From positions 2,081,001 to 2,145,000 of the forward strand of contig OX638333.1 of assembly GCA_951812895.1 (NCBI GenBank): 64,000 nucleotides of DNA. Reading direction: 5' to 3'. The notes beneath the pieces were generated by a model, which saw only the letters and a list, made by a program, of their open reading frames with translations, was not told the DNA's origin and did not search any database. Source of the stretch: an uncultured Roseovarius sp. (GTDB lineage Bacteria > Pseudomonadota > Alphaproteobacteria > Rhodobacterales > Rhodobacteraceae). Within the stretch, counting starts at the first letter, position 1; each line of letters starts with the position of its first letter. Shown here piece by piece: positions 45,190-55,114 of the stretch. Position numbers and translations under genes: made by a program.

Positions 45190-45504
45190 GGTCGGAGTCG
45201 TTTCGGAAATTTGGGTTCATCATGCATGCAAATAGCTTTTTTGCCATGAAGATTGCCGATGAAAACACACATCGACACGTGGGAGCCTTTGGTGGGCTTT
45301 TTGTTCGAAATTAGGTCATGGCAGGTTGCAATGTGTCGTAATGTATCTGACCTGTGCTAGGTCACTTCTGTTGCGAACAATAGCTTTTCGAAACGCATGT
45401 TTCATGCACGTAGACGGGTGGGCGTCTTATCTGTGCGAATGGCGGCAATGCCGACATCGTTGAATTTCTGCCAGACCAGTCATACATCGCGCAATTGGTC
45501 GTCC
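45190..45504. other. Intergenic stretch with no recognised gene
   Basis: Between the dinB element and the adenylate cyclase stop, no convincing coding sequence is seen. Short A/T-rich inverted repeats occur (for example GAAAC-GCAT-GTTTC near 45395). A minus-strand fragment at about 45410-45475 reads LVWQKFNDVGIAAIRTDK and could be a gene remnant, but it has no start. It must contain the dinB promoter and the end of the cyclase transcript. Confidence 0.5.
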
Positions 45505-47193
45505 CTACTCAGGCAATCCGGCCGCGCGTAGTCCTTCAACAAATTGATCCCAATCGCCGGGGCGAACCAGTGGCCAGGTTCGCATAGCCCCAAGCGTGAA
45601 ATCCGTTTGGTGTTCGAGCAGGCGGTCGCGGTATTTCTTTGCAAGGTCGTCGTCCCGTAAATGTGCCGCTGCACTTGTCATCAGCAAAAGGTTTCGAGGC
45701 ACGTTTTCAATGTTCTGTTCAACCATTCGCCCCCAATCCAAAACCTCATCGTAGCGGCGCGAGAGCGACAAGCCGAGCATCAGGTATACGGCGTTATGAG
45801 AGAACAGACGCAATCCTTTTAGCGGTTCAATCGCTTTTATCGCAATATCCGTGCCTTGCTGGACCTGACCGCTGCACATCAATGCAGCAGCATGAGCCAT
45901 CTGGCCTTGCGCGTAGTGCGGGGCAGTCTTCATCAGCTGTTCGGCGGCGAACAGAGCACGGGTATGGTTTTCTTCAAGCTCCAGAAAGGCATAGGCCAGC
46001 ATCGTCTGAGCAAAATCGCTGCCTGGGTTAAGGCGTACGGCTTTGCTCAAATACGCAATCGCCTGTTTGCGTTCGTCCTGCGTTGAACTTCGCCAGCCAC
46101 AGTTGGGCTCAATCATGCAAGACATCCCTGCCATGGCGAGCGCACTGGCGTCGTCCTGGTCGCGCTTAAGAACAATTTCCAACAAGGACCGGGCTTCGAC
46201 CCACTCCGGATATGAGAGATCGGACAGCAGACCGCCTGCATGAACCCGAATGGCGCCGCTGTCTTGCTCATGCATCGGCAGATCGGAATTATCCAACAAG
46301 GATGCTTCGTGACGGAAGGCCGCAAACCTGAGCGACGTGCAAATCCGGAGCGCCAAGTCGTCTTCGGCCTCAAAAAGATCAGCAATCACACCATCAAATC
46401 GTTCAGATTTGATCAGTTTTTGGTTTTTCTGATCGATCAACCGAATGGAAGTTCGATAGCGGGCACCGAGAACCTGCATTGAGCCTTCAACCAGCATGTT
46501 GGCTTTCTCGGGGTCAGTCAGAAGAATCATGCCAGTCTGATTGGCGATGGCGGACCTGACCGCCTCACTCACACCATCACACAGTATCCGGGCCTCTTCA
46601 TCACCGGCTTTGAGGTCCAGACCGGCAAATCCCAGGCCGATTTCACGATCCTGGGCAGTTGTTTTCCCGGGTTTCTTATCCTTGGCTTCTGGCGCCACCG
46701 GTGCATCTCTCCATGAGTATGCAACAATTGGGCGTTTAATGTTTTTCAAATCCAGCGCTTGTTCTTCGCGGAATGCATCGGCGAGGCGTCCGTCTAAACT
46801 ATGATACACGACGTCTGAGACAAAGATATTGCCAGGAGAAGCTGCTGCCTCCAAACGCGCGGCAACGTTGACACCATTGCCGAACACATCTTCGTCTTCC
46901 CTGACGACGTCTCCGAGATGAATGCCCATTCGTAATTGGAGCTGGGATTTCTCCGAAGTGCCCGTCTGAACATCAAGCGCGCATTTCACGGCATCCGACA
47001 CTGTCATGAAAGCCACGAGCCATCCGTCCCCCATGCTTTTGACTGTCTCACCTTTATGCCGCGCAACCGAAGGCGTGAACACTTCCGAACGCAACTGTCG
47101 CAATGCTACAAGAGTTGCAGTCTGATCCGCGCCCATCTGCTTCGAATAGCCCACCACATCCGCAGCAAGAATGGCAACGAGCCGTTGTTCCAT
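45505..47193 (-). CDS. Class III adenylate/guanylate cyclase with TPR-like C-terminus
   Basis: A 562-residue protein. The N-terminal cyclase domain (1-170) has metal-binding Asp12 (ILAADVVGYSKQM) and Asp56 (SMGDGWLVAF) and the transition-state pair Asn109/Arg113 (NVAAR), so it looks active. A middle region (about 200-320) recalls the TolB-like part of such proteins, and the C-terminus is alpha-helical with tetratricopeptide-like repeats. This is a frequent Rhodobacterales architecture producing cAMP; the signal is unknown. GGGGAGGAAACGCGGAC precedes the ATG. Confidence 0.88.
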   Translation of the reverse strand: MEQRLVAILAADVVGYSKQMGADQTATLVALRQLRSEVFTPSVARHKGETVKSMGDGWLVAFMTVSDAVKCALDVQTGTSEKSQLQLRMGIHLGDVVREDEDVFGNGVNVAARLEAAASPGNIFVSDVVYHSLDGRLADAFREEQALDLKNIKRPIVAYSWRDAPVAPEAKDKKPGKTTAQDREIGLGFAGLDLKAGDEEARILCDGVSEAVRSAIANQTGMILLTDPEKANMLVEGSMQVLGARYRTSIRLIDQKNQKLIKSERFDGVIADLFEAEDDLALRICTSLRFAAFRHEASLLDNSDLPMHEQDSGAIRVHAGGLLSDLSYPEWVEARSLLEIVLKRDQDDASALAMAGMSCMIEPNCGWRSSTQDERKQAIAYLSKAVRLNPGSDFAQTMLAYAFLELEENHTRALFAAEQLMKTAPHYAQGQMAHAAALMCSGQVQQGTDIAIKAIEPLKGLRLFSHNAVYLMLGLSLSRRYDEVLDWGRMVEQNIENVPRNLLLMTSAAAHLRDDDLAKKYRDRLLEHQTDFTLGAMRTWPLVRPGDWDQFVEGLRAAGLPE

Positions 47194-47471
47194 GTCCGCG
47201 TTTCCTCCCCGTCGGGGAGAAATAACAGACCAGTGGAAAAACACCAGACAGCGACTTCGTGGCAAGAGTTTAAGGACAATGTTTTATCCATCGCCCAGAT
47301 GGGCCAAAGGAGCATTGCGAAGGAATTCCGCGATTTCAGGTTGGTTGATCCGCTTTGGGTTCAGAGTAGACCTTCAGGAGAAACGAGCAGTTTGAAATAG
47401 ATCCAACGTCTGGAACCAAGATGAACGATGTCGGCACACTGCGCGGCACGTAGCGTTGCTTGGTTACGTCC

Positions 47472-48299
47472 TCAGATGCCGAATGGAACACCGCCTGTGA
47501 CTGGCAGGTTGATGCCGGTGACATAGTTTGCCTGTGGGCCTGCGAGATAGGCGACGGCGTTTGCGACATCTTCGGGGAGGCCGGCATCTCTGACGGCGAC
47601 ATTGGCGTAGCGGCGCTGTTTCATTTCGGAGACAGAAATGCTGTTTTCTTGTGCCAGACGGGTATTGGCGGCGGTGTGCATGTCGGTTGCGATGAAACCG
47701 GGGCAGACCGTGTTGCACAGGACGCCGTATTCGCCGAATTCAGCAGCGATGGTTTTGGTCAGTCCGACCAGCCCATGTTTCATCGCGGTATAGGCACCAA
47801 ACCCCGGTTCGGCGCCGAGGCTGCCGGTAGAACCGATATTGATGATGCGCCCGCCGCCCTGGTCGCGCATGTGTGGGATTGCTGCCTGAGCCAACATCAT
47901 CGGGCCCAGCAGATTGACGTCGAAGCTGATCCGCCATTGATCGGGTGTGGTGGACAGGAAGTTGTCTGAACCTGAGAGCGACCCTGCGTTGTTCACAAGG
48001 ATGTCGAGCCGGTCAAATGTGGAGAGGATTGTTGTGAAGCAGGCATCAATATCGGTGACCGAAGTGACATCCAGTTGAAGAGATTTGGCTCGGCCACCAG
48101 AGCCCTCAATCTCTGACACAAGCTGATCCAGAAGATCAGTTCTGGAATGGATGTGTCCATCGAGCTCTATCGCGCCGCCGAGATCTGTGACCACAACCGC
48201 CGCCCCGTCCCGGGCGAGTCTTAGGGCGATCGCGCGGCCGATCCCCTTTGGGGCAGAGGCACCGGTGATCAAAGCGGTTTTTCCGTCGAGTGGGCGCAT
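47472..48299 (-). CDS. SDR-family oxidoreductase
   Basis: A 275-residue classical short-chain dehydrogenase. The cofactor loop is TGASAPKGIGRAIALRLA (13-30), the NNAG motif LVNNAGSLSG, and the catalytic YxxxK is YTAMK after the serine region IINIGSTGS. It probably uses NAD(P)H on a hydroxy or keto substrate; the exact one is unknown. No ribosome binding site of note. It lies between the cyclase and pyrF on the same strand but with sizeable gaps. Confidence 0.87.
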   Translation of the reverse strand: MRPLDGKTALITGASAPKGIGRAIALRLARDGAAVVVTDLGGAIELDGHIHSRTDLLDQLVSEIEGSGGRAKSLQLDVTSVTDIDACFTTILSTFDRLDILVNNAGSLSGSDNFLSTTPDQWRISFDVNLLGPMMLAQAAIPHMRDQGGGRIINIGSTGSLGAEPGFGAYTAMKHGLVGLTKTIAAEFGEYGVLCNTVCPGFIATDMHTAANTRLAQENSISVSEMKQRRYANVAVRDAGLPEDVANAVAYLAGPQANYVTGINLPVTGGVPFGI

Positions 48300-48384
48300 G
48301 TGGTGGCTCTTTCGTGCTGAGGGGTTCAGGTGAAATCGCTACACGATTAGGGGGCTGGGTCAATCAGATTGCCGGGACGGAGCT

Positions 48385-49074
48385 TTAGGGCAGATCGTTG
48401 AGAATGGAGCGTGCGGCTGCTGCCGGATCGTCCGAGGCCCAGATCGGGCGGCCGACAACGATATGATCGGCACCGTCGGTGATGGCCTGAGCCGGGGTGG
48501 CCACGCGTTTCTGATCGCCGAGCGCTGCCCCGGCGGGGCGCACGCCCGGAGTGACGATCAGGCGGCTGGCGGAATTGGGCAGGGCGCGGATCATTGCGGC
48601 CTCTTGCGGGGAGGCGATGACACCGTCTGCGCCGGCCTCGAACGCGAGGGTGGCACGTTCGGCCACGAGATCGGGCAGATCACCGGGTTTGATCAGCCCC
48701 GCATCCAGATCGGCGCGGTCGAGTGAGGTGAGGATGGTGACCGCGAGGATTTTGAGGTCTTTGCCTGCGGCCCCTTCCTTGGCGGCGCGCACCACATGCG
48801 GATCGCCATGCACAGTCAGGAAGTCGAGGTCATACTGGGCCAGCCCGCGCACTGCGTTTTCGACGGTGGCGCCGATGTCAAACAGCTTCATATCCAGAAA
48901 GATACGTTTGCCCTGATCCTGTTTCAGCTCATTCGCCAGGGCCAGCCCGCCGCCGGTGAGCATGCCAAGCCCGATTTTGTAGAACGAGACCGCGTCGCCC
49001 AGCGTTTCGGCAAGCTGCAGGCCTTGCAGGGCGTTGGGGACATCAAGGGCAACAATCAGGCGGTAATCAGACAT
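48385..49074 (-). CDS. pyrF: Orotidine 5'-phosphate decarboxylase
   Basis: A 229-residue enzyme for the last step of UMP synthesis. The catalytic Asp-Lys-Asp array is FLDMKLFDIGATVENAV (Asp61, Lys63, Asp66), and the phosphate-binding end VTPGVRPAGAALGDQKR and IVVGRPIWASDDP is conserved. Length is normal. It stands alone. Confidence 0.96.
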   Translation of the reverse strand: MSDYRLIVALDVPNALQGLQLAETLGDAVSFYKIGLGMLTGGGLALANELKQDQGKRIFLDMKLFDIGATVENAVRGLAQYDLDFLTVHGDPHVVRAAKEGAAGKDLKILAVTILTSLDRADLDAGLIKPGDLPDLVAERATLAFEAGADGVIASPQEAAMIRALPNSASRLIVTPGVRPAGAALGDQKRVATPAQAITDGADHIVVGRPIWASDDPAAAARSILNDLP

Positions 49075-49349
49075 GTGGCGCAGCTCCGGCTGGGTGAGAT
49101 CGCGCCCTTGTCGCGGCGGCGGCCGGGCGCGTCAAGGCCTTGGGTGAGGAAACAGTAGGGTGTTGGGTCTTGTTCCAGCCTCTGTGTGAGGAGAAACATG
49201 TGCGTCGTATTCTGAATATGCGGCCCGAATATTTTTAACTGAGAAAACAGCCAAAGTTTGCTTCATGACCATTTTTGACCAATGCTGCAGTTTTACATAA
49301 TGTCGGCGTCAGCGAAAAGCTCACGTCAACTAAAGTGAAAGCAATCTGA

Positions 49350-50123
49350 ATGAAGGCACATATCGTTCTAGCACATCCTGAAAAACAGTCGTTCAATGGG
49401 AGACTGACGGGAGTGTCCGAAGCGACGCTTGGAACCAATGGTTTCGAAGTTACCGTATCAGATCTCTATAGGATGAATTTCGATCCGTGTGAGGCAGAAA
49501 AACATTACACAGTTCGTTCTGACGACGCTGTCTTTCATGCCCAGACCGAACAACGTTTCAACGCCAACAATGGCAGCATACCAGCGGACGTTTCCCAAGA
49601 ATCCGACAAGCTGCTGAATGCAGATGTCCTTGTCATCCATTTTCCGCTCTGGTGGTTTGGCGCGCCTGCGATTTTAAAGGGTTGGATGGACAGGGTTTTC
49701 ATCTATGGCAAAGTTTACAAGAGCCAAATGCGCTACGATGCAGGTATTTGCCGTGGCAAGAAAATGATTGCATGTATTACAACCGGCGCTTCGGCGGACT
49801 CCTGTTCTTTCGATGGGAGAGAAGGCGATACGCGTCTTGTGGTATGGCCGCTCCTTTTCCCATTCCGCTACATTGGCTTTGACGTTCTGGAGCCAATGAT
49901 ACTGCACGGCATCGGAGGTGTTGCCTCAATCGAGGCGCATGAGGATGGATTGAGTGATCTGGATCGCTATGAAGAGAGTTGGAGAGATGTCTTATCTGGA
50001 TTGGACACACGGATAGTTATCCCGTTCAATGCTGACAGCGATTTCGGTGAGGATAAGAGGTTGAAACCTAACGCTCCTTCATATTCACCATTCGTTTCCC
50101 ATCAAAAAACAACTCTTTGGTAA
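49350..50123 (+). CDS. NAD(P)H dehydrogenase (quinone), flavodoxin-like fold
   Basis: A 257-residue NQO1/KefF-type protein: KAHIVLAHPEKQSFNGRL (FMN or FAD phosphate loop), DVLVIHFPLWWFGAPAILKGWMDRVF (the typical PLWWFGxPAxLKGWxDRVF motif) and a glycine-rich ITTGASAD loop. It reduces quinones or nitro compounds with NAD(P)H in the cytoplasm. The coding region is a little richer in A/T than its neighbours. Stands alone. Confidence 0.88.
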   Translation: MKAHIVLAHPEKQSFNGRLTGVSEATLGTNGFEVTVSDLYRMNFDPCEAEKHYTVRSDDAVFHAQTEQRFNANNGSIPADVSQESDKLLNADVLVIHFPLWWFGAPAILKGWMDRVFIYGKVYKSQMRYDAGICRGKKMIACITTGASADSCSFDGREGDTRLVVWPLLFPFRYIGFDVLEPMILHGIGGVASIEAHEDGLSDLDRYEESWRDVLSGLDTRIVIPFNADSDFGEDKRLKPNAPSYSPFVSHQKTTLW

Positions 50124-50294
50124 GAGACAAGCCAAGTTAAAGCTTCTTGATTTCCTGCGTGGAATTTACTGACTTACTGACCCGAGCGTGTCGAATCCCG
50201 GCTATGATCGAAACGTAGAAGATGTAAGCTTCGTCCGCCCCATGACATTCATCTGCGCACCTCAGCAGAGTCTGGCAACGAACCCAGAACAAAC

Positions 50295-50558
50295 CTAAAG
50301 TGTTTCGACCCGGAGCACATCGTCGTCCAATGTGACGCGTTTGCGGCCGCTGCGGTATTCCGGCATGCGGTTGAGCTGGCGCAGGGCGTCTTTGACCAGG
50401 GCCGACGAGACCTCATTCTGGCAGATGCCGTTCGGAAGGGTGGCCTTGGCGTCGAGGAACAGTTGCCCCTCGTCAGTTTTCATTACAATCGTAGCGCGGT
50501 GTGCGCCGGTTTCTGGCAGAAATTTTTGATCTGCCAGCTTCACATTCAAAATCTTCAT
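50295..50558 (-). CDS. Small conserved-looking protein, unknown
   Basis: An 87-residue basic protein, MKILNVKLADQKFLPETGAHRA..., with predicted beta strands and a C-terminal helix. The layout resembles the neighbouring gene at 50659: a short N-terminal strand, an EARA/HRATI-type strand, a Pro turn and a helix with VKDALRQL. I do not recognise the family. The start could also be an upstream ATG at 50570; no good ribosome binding site favours either. Confidence 0.6.
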   Translation of the reverse strand: MKILNVKLADQKFLPETGAHRATIVMKTDEGQLFLDAKATLPNGICQNEVSSALVKDALRQLNRMPEYRSGRKRVTLDDDVLRVETL

Positions 50559-50658
50559 CACTGGTACCATAATTTGCTGGGTATCAGGATAAGATGGCCA
50601 AGCCCCTAACGTGAGGGTGAATGTGGGACATGATTTCCCCCGGCGGATTCTTGCAGGT

Positions 50659-50970
50659 TCAGGCCGCCAGTGCGGCGCGAATCTGCTGAATGAAGCGATC
50701 TGCGACGGTTGTTCGCGTTGCAGGCCGGGGTTTCACGCGGATCGTGCGGGCGCGGCGCAGGCGTAAAGTGCCTTGGGGTGCTGAATGTGCATCGCGTGCC
50801 TTTTGGCTGAGGCTTCGGGTCACGTGGGAGAATTCGGCATTGAGCGGTGCGCAGACATGCACCGGATAGTCGAACACATCGCCATTGTCATAGACCCGCG
50901 CGCGCGCCTCGTAAGCGCTTTGCTCAGGATTGTAGCGGATGTTTTCAAGCTGCAGCTTTTGGTGTTGCAT
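50659..50970 (-). CDS. Small basic protein, unknown, divergent from clpB
   Basis: A 103-residue protein with the start MQHQKLQLENIRYNPEQSAY, an EARARVYDNGDVFDYPVHV beta region and a long basic tail (LRLRRARTIRVKPRPATRTT) that suggests nucleic-acid or membrane contact. GAAGGAATATCATC precedes the ATG at 50970. It may be a distant paralogue of the gene at 50295. No known family; it is divergent from clpB with a 240-bp gap. Confidence 0.65.
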   Translation of the reverse strand: MQHQKLQLENIRYNPEQSAYEARARVYDNGDVFDYPVHVCAPLNAEFSHVTRSLSQKARDAHSAPQGTLRLRRARTIRVKPRPATRTTVADRFIQQIRAALAA

Positions 50971-51101
50971 GATGATATTCCTTCTGCTCGGGTCCTCATA
51001 GCCTGTGGATAACTTGGAATCGGATTTGCAAATTGAAAGGGGTGCGCACGAATTTGTGTGTGTTTGCAATAACCGGGCGGAAAATTGCCGGTGCCAGAAC
51101 T

Positions 51102-51132
51102 CTTGAAACTCACGGGATCGTGACCCATCTTT
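51102..51132 (+). promoter_or_regulatory. Sigma-32 (RpoH) heat-shock promoter of clpB
   Basis: CTTGAAA (51102-51108) and CCCATCTTT (51124-51132) match the RpoH -35 and -10 elements with a 15-bp spacer, about 80 bp before the clpB start. This agrees with the known heat control of clpB in proteobacteria. Confidence 0.85.
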
Positions 51133-51210
51133 AGGGTCGAGGTTCCCGAACGCCGTATGCCTCTGAGAGGGTGCGCAAACGGGGGTACGCTTAGCAGAAG
51201 GAGAGTTGGG

Positions 51211-53829
51211 ATGGACTTAACCAAGTTCACCGAGCGGTCACGCGGTTTTATTCAGGCGGCACAAATGATCGCGATGCGGGAGAGCCATCAGAGGTTCGCG
51301 CCCGAGCATATACTAAAAGCATTGATGGATGACGATCAGGGGCTGGCAAGCAACCTGATCCAGCGTGCGGGCGGGCAGCCGTTGCGCGTTGTTCAGGCGC
51401 TTGATCTGGCGTTGGGAAAGATCCCGCAGGTGAGCGGCGATGCTGCACAGACCTATATGGATCAGCAGACTGGCAAGGTGATGGCCGAGGCCGAGAAGAT
51501 TGCCAAGAAAGCCGGTGACAGCTTTGTAGCTGTAGAGCGCATTCTGACCGCGCTGGCGATTGTGAAAAGTGCTGCGAAAGAGGCGCTGGACGCCGGTGAG
51601 ATCACTGCGCAAAAGCTGAACGAAGCGATCAATGATATCCGCAAAGGACGCAAGGCAGACAGTGCCAGTGCCGAGGATACCTATGAAGCGCTTGAGAAAT
51701 ATGCGCAGGATCTGACCACCGCTGCCGAAGAAGGCCGGATTGACCCGATCATTGGCCGTGACGATGAAATTCGACGCGCAATGCAGGTGTTGAGCCGCAG
51801 AACCAAGAACAACCCGGTTTTGATTGGTGAGCCGGGTGTTGGTAAGACGGCGATTGCAGAGGGTTTGGCCCTGCGCATCATCAATGGGGATGTGCCCGAG
51901 AGCCTGGCCAACAAGCGTTTGCTGAGCCTCGATATGGGGGCATTGATTGCCGGTGCGAAATACCGCGGTGAGTTCGAGGAACGTCTAAAGGCGGTGCTGA
52001 ACGAGGTGACCTCGGCCGCCGGTGAGATCATCCTGTTCATTGATGAGATGCACACGCTGGTTGGGGCGGGTAAGGGTGACGGCGCGATGGATGCCGCCAA
52101 CCTGATTAAGCCTGCACTGGCGCGAGGTGAGTTGCATTGCGTCGGTGCCACCACGCTGGATGAATACCGCAAGCATGTTGAAAAAGACGCAGCCCTTGCC
52201 CGGCGGTTTCAGCCTTTGGTCGTGGAAGAACCGACAGTTGAGGATACGATTTCGATCCTGCGCGGGATCAAAGAGAAATACGAGCTGCATCACGGTGTTC
52301 GGATTTCCGACAGTGCGTTGGTGACTGCAGCGACACTGTCGCACCGTTATATCACCGACCGGTTTTTGCCGGACAAGGCGATTGATCTGATGGACGAGGC
52401 CGCCAGCCGTTTGCGGATGGAGGTGGATTCCAAGCCCGAGGAGCTGGACGCGCTGGACCGCGAGATTTTGCAAAAGCAGATTGAAGCCGAGGCGCTTAAG
52501 AAAGAAGATGACTCCGCCAGCAAAGACCGGCTTGAAAAGCTGGAAAAAGAGCTTGCTGACCTGCAGGAAAAGTCGGACGGTCTGACCGCGCAGTGGCAGG
52601 CCGAGCGCGATAAACTTGCCGGGGCGCGGGATATCAAGGAGCAGTTGGACCGGGCACGGATCGAGTTGGACAATGCCAAGCGGGCAGGTGATCTGGGCCG
52701 AGCAGGTGAGCTCTCTTATGGCGTCATCCCGGGTTTGGAAAAACAGCTGGAGATGGCCGAGCAAGTGGGCAACCAGGGTGTGATGGTGGAAGAGGCCGTT
52801 CGGCCCGAACAGATCGCACAGGTTGTTGAGCGCTGGACCGGAATTCCGACCGCGAAGATGCTGGAAGGCGAGCGTGAAAAGCTGCTGGGCATGGAAGATA
52901 ACCTGCATCGCCGGGTTATCGGACAGGCGCAGGCGGTGAAGGCTGTGGCCAACGCTGTACGGCGCGCGCGTGCAGGTCTTAACGATGAAAATCGTCCGTT
53001 GGGTTCGTTCCTGTTCCTGGGGCCAACCGGCGTTGGGAAGACCGAGCTGACCAAAGCAGTGGCAGAGTTCCTGTTCGATGATGACAGCGCAATGGTGCGG
53101 ATCGACATGAGCGAGTTCATGGAAAAACATGCCGTTGCACGTCTGATTGGCGCGCCTCCGGGGTATGTCGGATATGACGAAGGTGGTGTGCTGACCGAGG
53201 CAGTCCGGCGCAGGCCTTATCAGGTGGTTCTTTTCGATGAGGTTGAAAAGGCACATCCGGATGTGTTCAACGTGCTGTTGCAGGTGTTGGATGATGGTGT
53301 GCTGACCGATGGACAGGGGCGCACGGTGGATTTCAAGCAAACGCTGATCATCCTGACCTCAAACCTTGGGACGCAGGCGCTGAGCCAATTGCCCGAGGGG
53401 GCCGACGCGGTTGATGCACGGCGCGATGTCATGGATGCCGTGCGTGCGCATTTCCGTCCTGAATTCCTGAACCGGCTTGATGAGACGATCATCTTTGACC
53501 GGTTGAGTCGCGAGGATATGGACGGCATTGTAGATATCCAGTTACGGCGGTTGCTGAAACGTCTTGCAAGCCGCAAGATCAAACTGGAGCTGGACGAGGC
53601 GGCGCGCAAGTGGCTGGCCGATGAAGGCTATGATCCGGTGTTCGGCGCAAGGCCGCTGAAACGGGTAATCCAGCGGGCGATACAGGATCCGCTGGCCGAG
53701 ATGCTGTTGGCCGGAGATGTTCTGGATGGCAGCAAAGTGGTGGTGTCGGCGGGACCCGAGGGTCTGATCATCGGCGATAGGGTTGGAAGTTCCAACCAGA
53801 CACCCCCAGATGATGCGGTTGTGCATTAA
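51211..53829 (+). CDS. clpB: ATP-dependent disaggregase ClpB
   Basis: An 872-residue Hsp104/ClpB chaperone that, with DnaK, extracts proteins from aggregates. It has the N-domain (1-145), NBD1 with Walker A GEPGVGKT (206-213), the coiled-coil middle domain (about 400-540), NBD2 with Walker A GPTGVGKT (604-611) and the C-terminal sensor [18 protein letters not shown]. The ATG at 51211 follows AAGGAGAG; the longer open frame begins earlier. An RpoH promoter is upstream and a GC-rich hairpin downstream. Confidence 0.97.
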   Translation: MDLTKFTERSRGFIQAAQMIAMRESHQRFAPEHILKALMDDDQGLASNLIQRAGGQPLRVVQALDLALGKIPQVSGDAAQTYMDQQTGKVMAEAEKIAKKAGDSFVAVERILTALAIVKSAAKEALDAGEITAQKLNEAINDIRKGRKADSASAEDTYEALEKYAQDLTTAAEEGRIDPIIGRDDEIRRAMQVLSRRTKNNPVLIGEPGVGKTAIAEGLALRIINGDVPESLANKRLLSLDMGALIAGAKYRGEFEERLKAVLNEVTSAAGEIILFIDEMHTLVGAGKGDGAMDAANLIKPALARGELHCVGATTLDEYRKHVEKDAALARRFQPLVVEEPTVEDTISILRGIKEKYELHHGVRISDSALVTAATLSHRYITDRFLPDKAIDLMDEAASRLRMEVDSKPEELDALDREILQKQIEAEALKKEDDSASKDRLEKLEKELADLQEKSDGLTAQWQAERDKLAGARDIKEQLDRARIELDNAKRAGDLGRAGELSYGVIPGLEKQLEMAEQVGNQGVMVEEAVRPEQIAQVVERWTGIPTAKMLEGEREKLLGMEDNLHRRVIGQAQAVKAVANAVRRARAGLNDENRPLGSFLFLGPTGVGKTELTKAVAEFLFDDDSAMVRIDMSEFMEKHAVARLIGAPPGYVGYDEGGVLTEAVRRRPYQVVLFDEVEKAHPDVFNVLLQVLDDGVLTDGQGRTVDFKQTLIILTSNLGTQALSQLPEGADAVDARRDVMDAVRAHFRPEFLNRLDETIIFDRLSREDMDGIVDIQLRRLLKRLASRKIKLELDEAARKWLADEGYDPVFGARPLKRVIQRAIQDPLAEMLLAGDVLDGSKVVVSAGPEGLIIGDRVGSSNQTPPDDAVVH

Positions 53830-53854
53830 GGTCATAAACGGATTTGAGAAGATA

Positions 53855-53880
53855 AACGCCCCTGCGAATGCCGGGGCGTT
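53855..53880 (+). terminator. Hairpin terminator after clpB
   Basis: AACGCCCC (53855-53862) and GGGGCGTT (53873-53880) form a stem with a 10-base loop, 26 bp past the clpB stop. The tract after it is T-poor (GTCAATTT), so termination may be incomplete. Confidence 0.7.
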
Positions 53881-53905
53881 GTCAATTTATAGGTTTCCGG
53901 GGGTG

Positions 53906-54403
53906 TCAAACGGTTTGTGCCGGTGTGATGCCTCTTGGAGCCACTCCGAGCAGGCGGAACAGCAGCATGGCATGCGTGACCAAAAGCACCGGAACCACAA
54001 AGGTCGGAATGTACCAGGCAGCATGTAAGTGCGGAACAGCTTCGGCATGGCTTAGTGCATTGATCAGGTCACCTGTACCGAACAGGGTTAGCGACCAGGC
54101 CAGGGGAACCATCAGATAAGAGCGGTATTGTGCGGCAATCAGAGTCAAGACTGCCAGAAGCCCTGCGATAAAGTCCCCGTAGGCCGCCTCTGCGGCGAAG
54201 CCGGCAGGCAGTTCGGCAGAGACAATTCCCGGCACCAAGAATACCAGACCGAGATGGCGGAAGGCGTGAGGCAGGGCCAGCCAGAAAATCACGTCGGGCC
54301 AGTTGAGTTGCGAAAGAATTGGCCGGAGTTTCCAGTGTGCGACCAGGGCGATAACGCTGATGCTGAGCACCAGTTGGATCAGAAAGATCTGTAGGGTTTG
54401 CAT
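53906..54403 (-). CDS. Integral membrane protein next to MarR regulator
   Basis: A 165-residue protein with four or five hydrophobic helices. The sequence LALPHAFRHLGLVFLVPGIV and the C-terminal YIPTFVVPVLLVTHAMLLFRLLG do not point to a family I can name with certainty. It is transcribed after marR (54468) with a 12-bp operator-like motif in the spacer, and may be the regulator's target. Confidence 0.72.
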   Translation of the reverse strand: MQTLQIFLIQLVLSISVIALVAHWKLRPILSQLNWPDVIFWLALPHAFRHLGLVFLVPGIVSAELPAGFAAEAAYGDFIAGLLAVLTLIAAQYRSYLMVPLAWSLTLFGTGDLINALSHAEAVPHLHAAWYIPTFVVPVLLVTHAMLLFRLLGVAPRGITPAQTV

Positions 54404-54431
54404 GAAGAGTTTCCTTTCGGTTTGATTAATA

Positions 54432-54443
54432 GTGTATATGCAC
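54432..54443. promoter_or_regulatory. GTGTATATGCAC operator copy 1
   Basis: GTGTATATGCAC is a quasi-palindrome 28 bp before the membrane-protein start. The identical 12-mer occurs at 54920, right upstream of marR. Flanking bases (AGT...GTA and AAGT...ATA) are also alike. Confidence 0.65.
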
Positions 54444-54467
54444 GTAGTTTACCAAAAAAACGCGCGG

Positions 54468-54914
54468 CTAGTGCTCGTTTACCTCTTGAAGGGTGGTAAG
54501 TGTTTCTGAAAGCTGCGTCAGCTGTTCGACACCAACATGATCTACAACCTGTTTTTGTGCCCGCCGCCAAAGCGGTGCGGCCTCGTCAAGTTTGTCAACT
54601 CCACCAGAGGTGATGGAAATGATGCGAAGTCGCTCGTCTTGGTCCCGTTCGATCCGTATCCATCCCCTGGCCGCGAGAGGGCCAAGATTGCGGCTGAGTG
54701 TGGTGCGGTCGAGTGCGAGTATGTCTGACAGTTTGGTCAGGGGAATTTCATTCTGCGCTGAAAGCGTGGCCAGCAATGTGAATTGTGTAGATTTTATACC
54801 TGCAGGTTTCAACGCCTGATCATAGATACGATTAAGCGCGCGCATGGTGCGACGCATTCTTGCATTCGCGCATTCGCGAAAATCTGTCAGCAGATGTGTT
54901 TCATCATTCTTCAT
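54468..54914 (-). CDS. MarR-family transcriptional regulator
   Basis: A 148-residue winged-helix regulator: KLSDILALDRTTLSRNLGPLAARGWIRIERDQDERLR is the DNA-reading helix and wing. The ATG at 54914 (MKNDETHLL) is chosen because the identical GTGTATATGCAC motif lies just before it at 54920; the open frame extends to 55013. Two matching operator motifs, one before itself and one before the membrane-protein gene downstream, suggest autoregulation of a two-gene unit. Ligand unknown. Confidence 0.87.
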   Translation of the reverse strand: MKNDETHLLTDFRECANARMRRTMRALNRIYDQALKPAGIKSTQFTLLATLSAQNEIPLTKLSDILALDRTTLSRNLGPLAARGWIRIERDQDERLRIISITSGGVDKLDEAAPLWRRAQKQVVDHVGVEQLTQLSETLTTLQEVNEH

Positions 54915-54919
54915 GGTAA

Positions 54920-54931
54920 GTGTATATGCAC
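54920..54931. promoter_or_regulatory. GTGTATATGCAC operator copy 2
   Basis: The same 12-mer as at 54432, five bases before the marR ATG. It would place a MarR dimer over the ribosome binding site and probably the promoter of its own gene. Confidence 0.65.
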
Positions 54932-55114
54932 ATAACATGAGATAATTCAAGACACGTGCGCCAAATGAGCAGAAAATTTTGAAAATTTGAGCGCATTCTA
55001 ACCAAGAACACACCTGAAATCAGGTCAAGTTGATCAGGCTGGTATAGGCCCGTGAACTTCGATAACATTGCCCATCAGGGGATGAGGCCCAACTTGTTGA
55101 TTTGGGAAACTTGA

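Noticed and set aside
45410-45475. Gene fragment reading LVWQKFNDVGIAAIRTDK on the minus strand
   Set aside because: No start, very short; similarity to the end of a mechanosensitive channel is too vague to call.
51985-53340. Long minus-strand frame opposite clpB (451 codons)
   Set aside because: Mirror of the ClpB coding bias; no domain and no plausible start signal.
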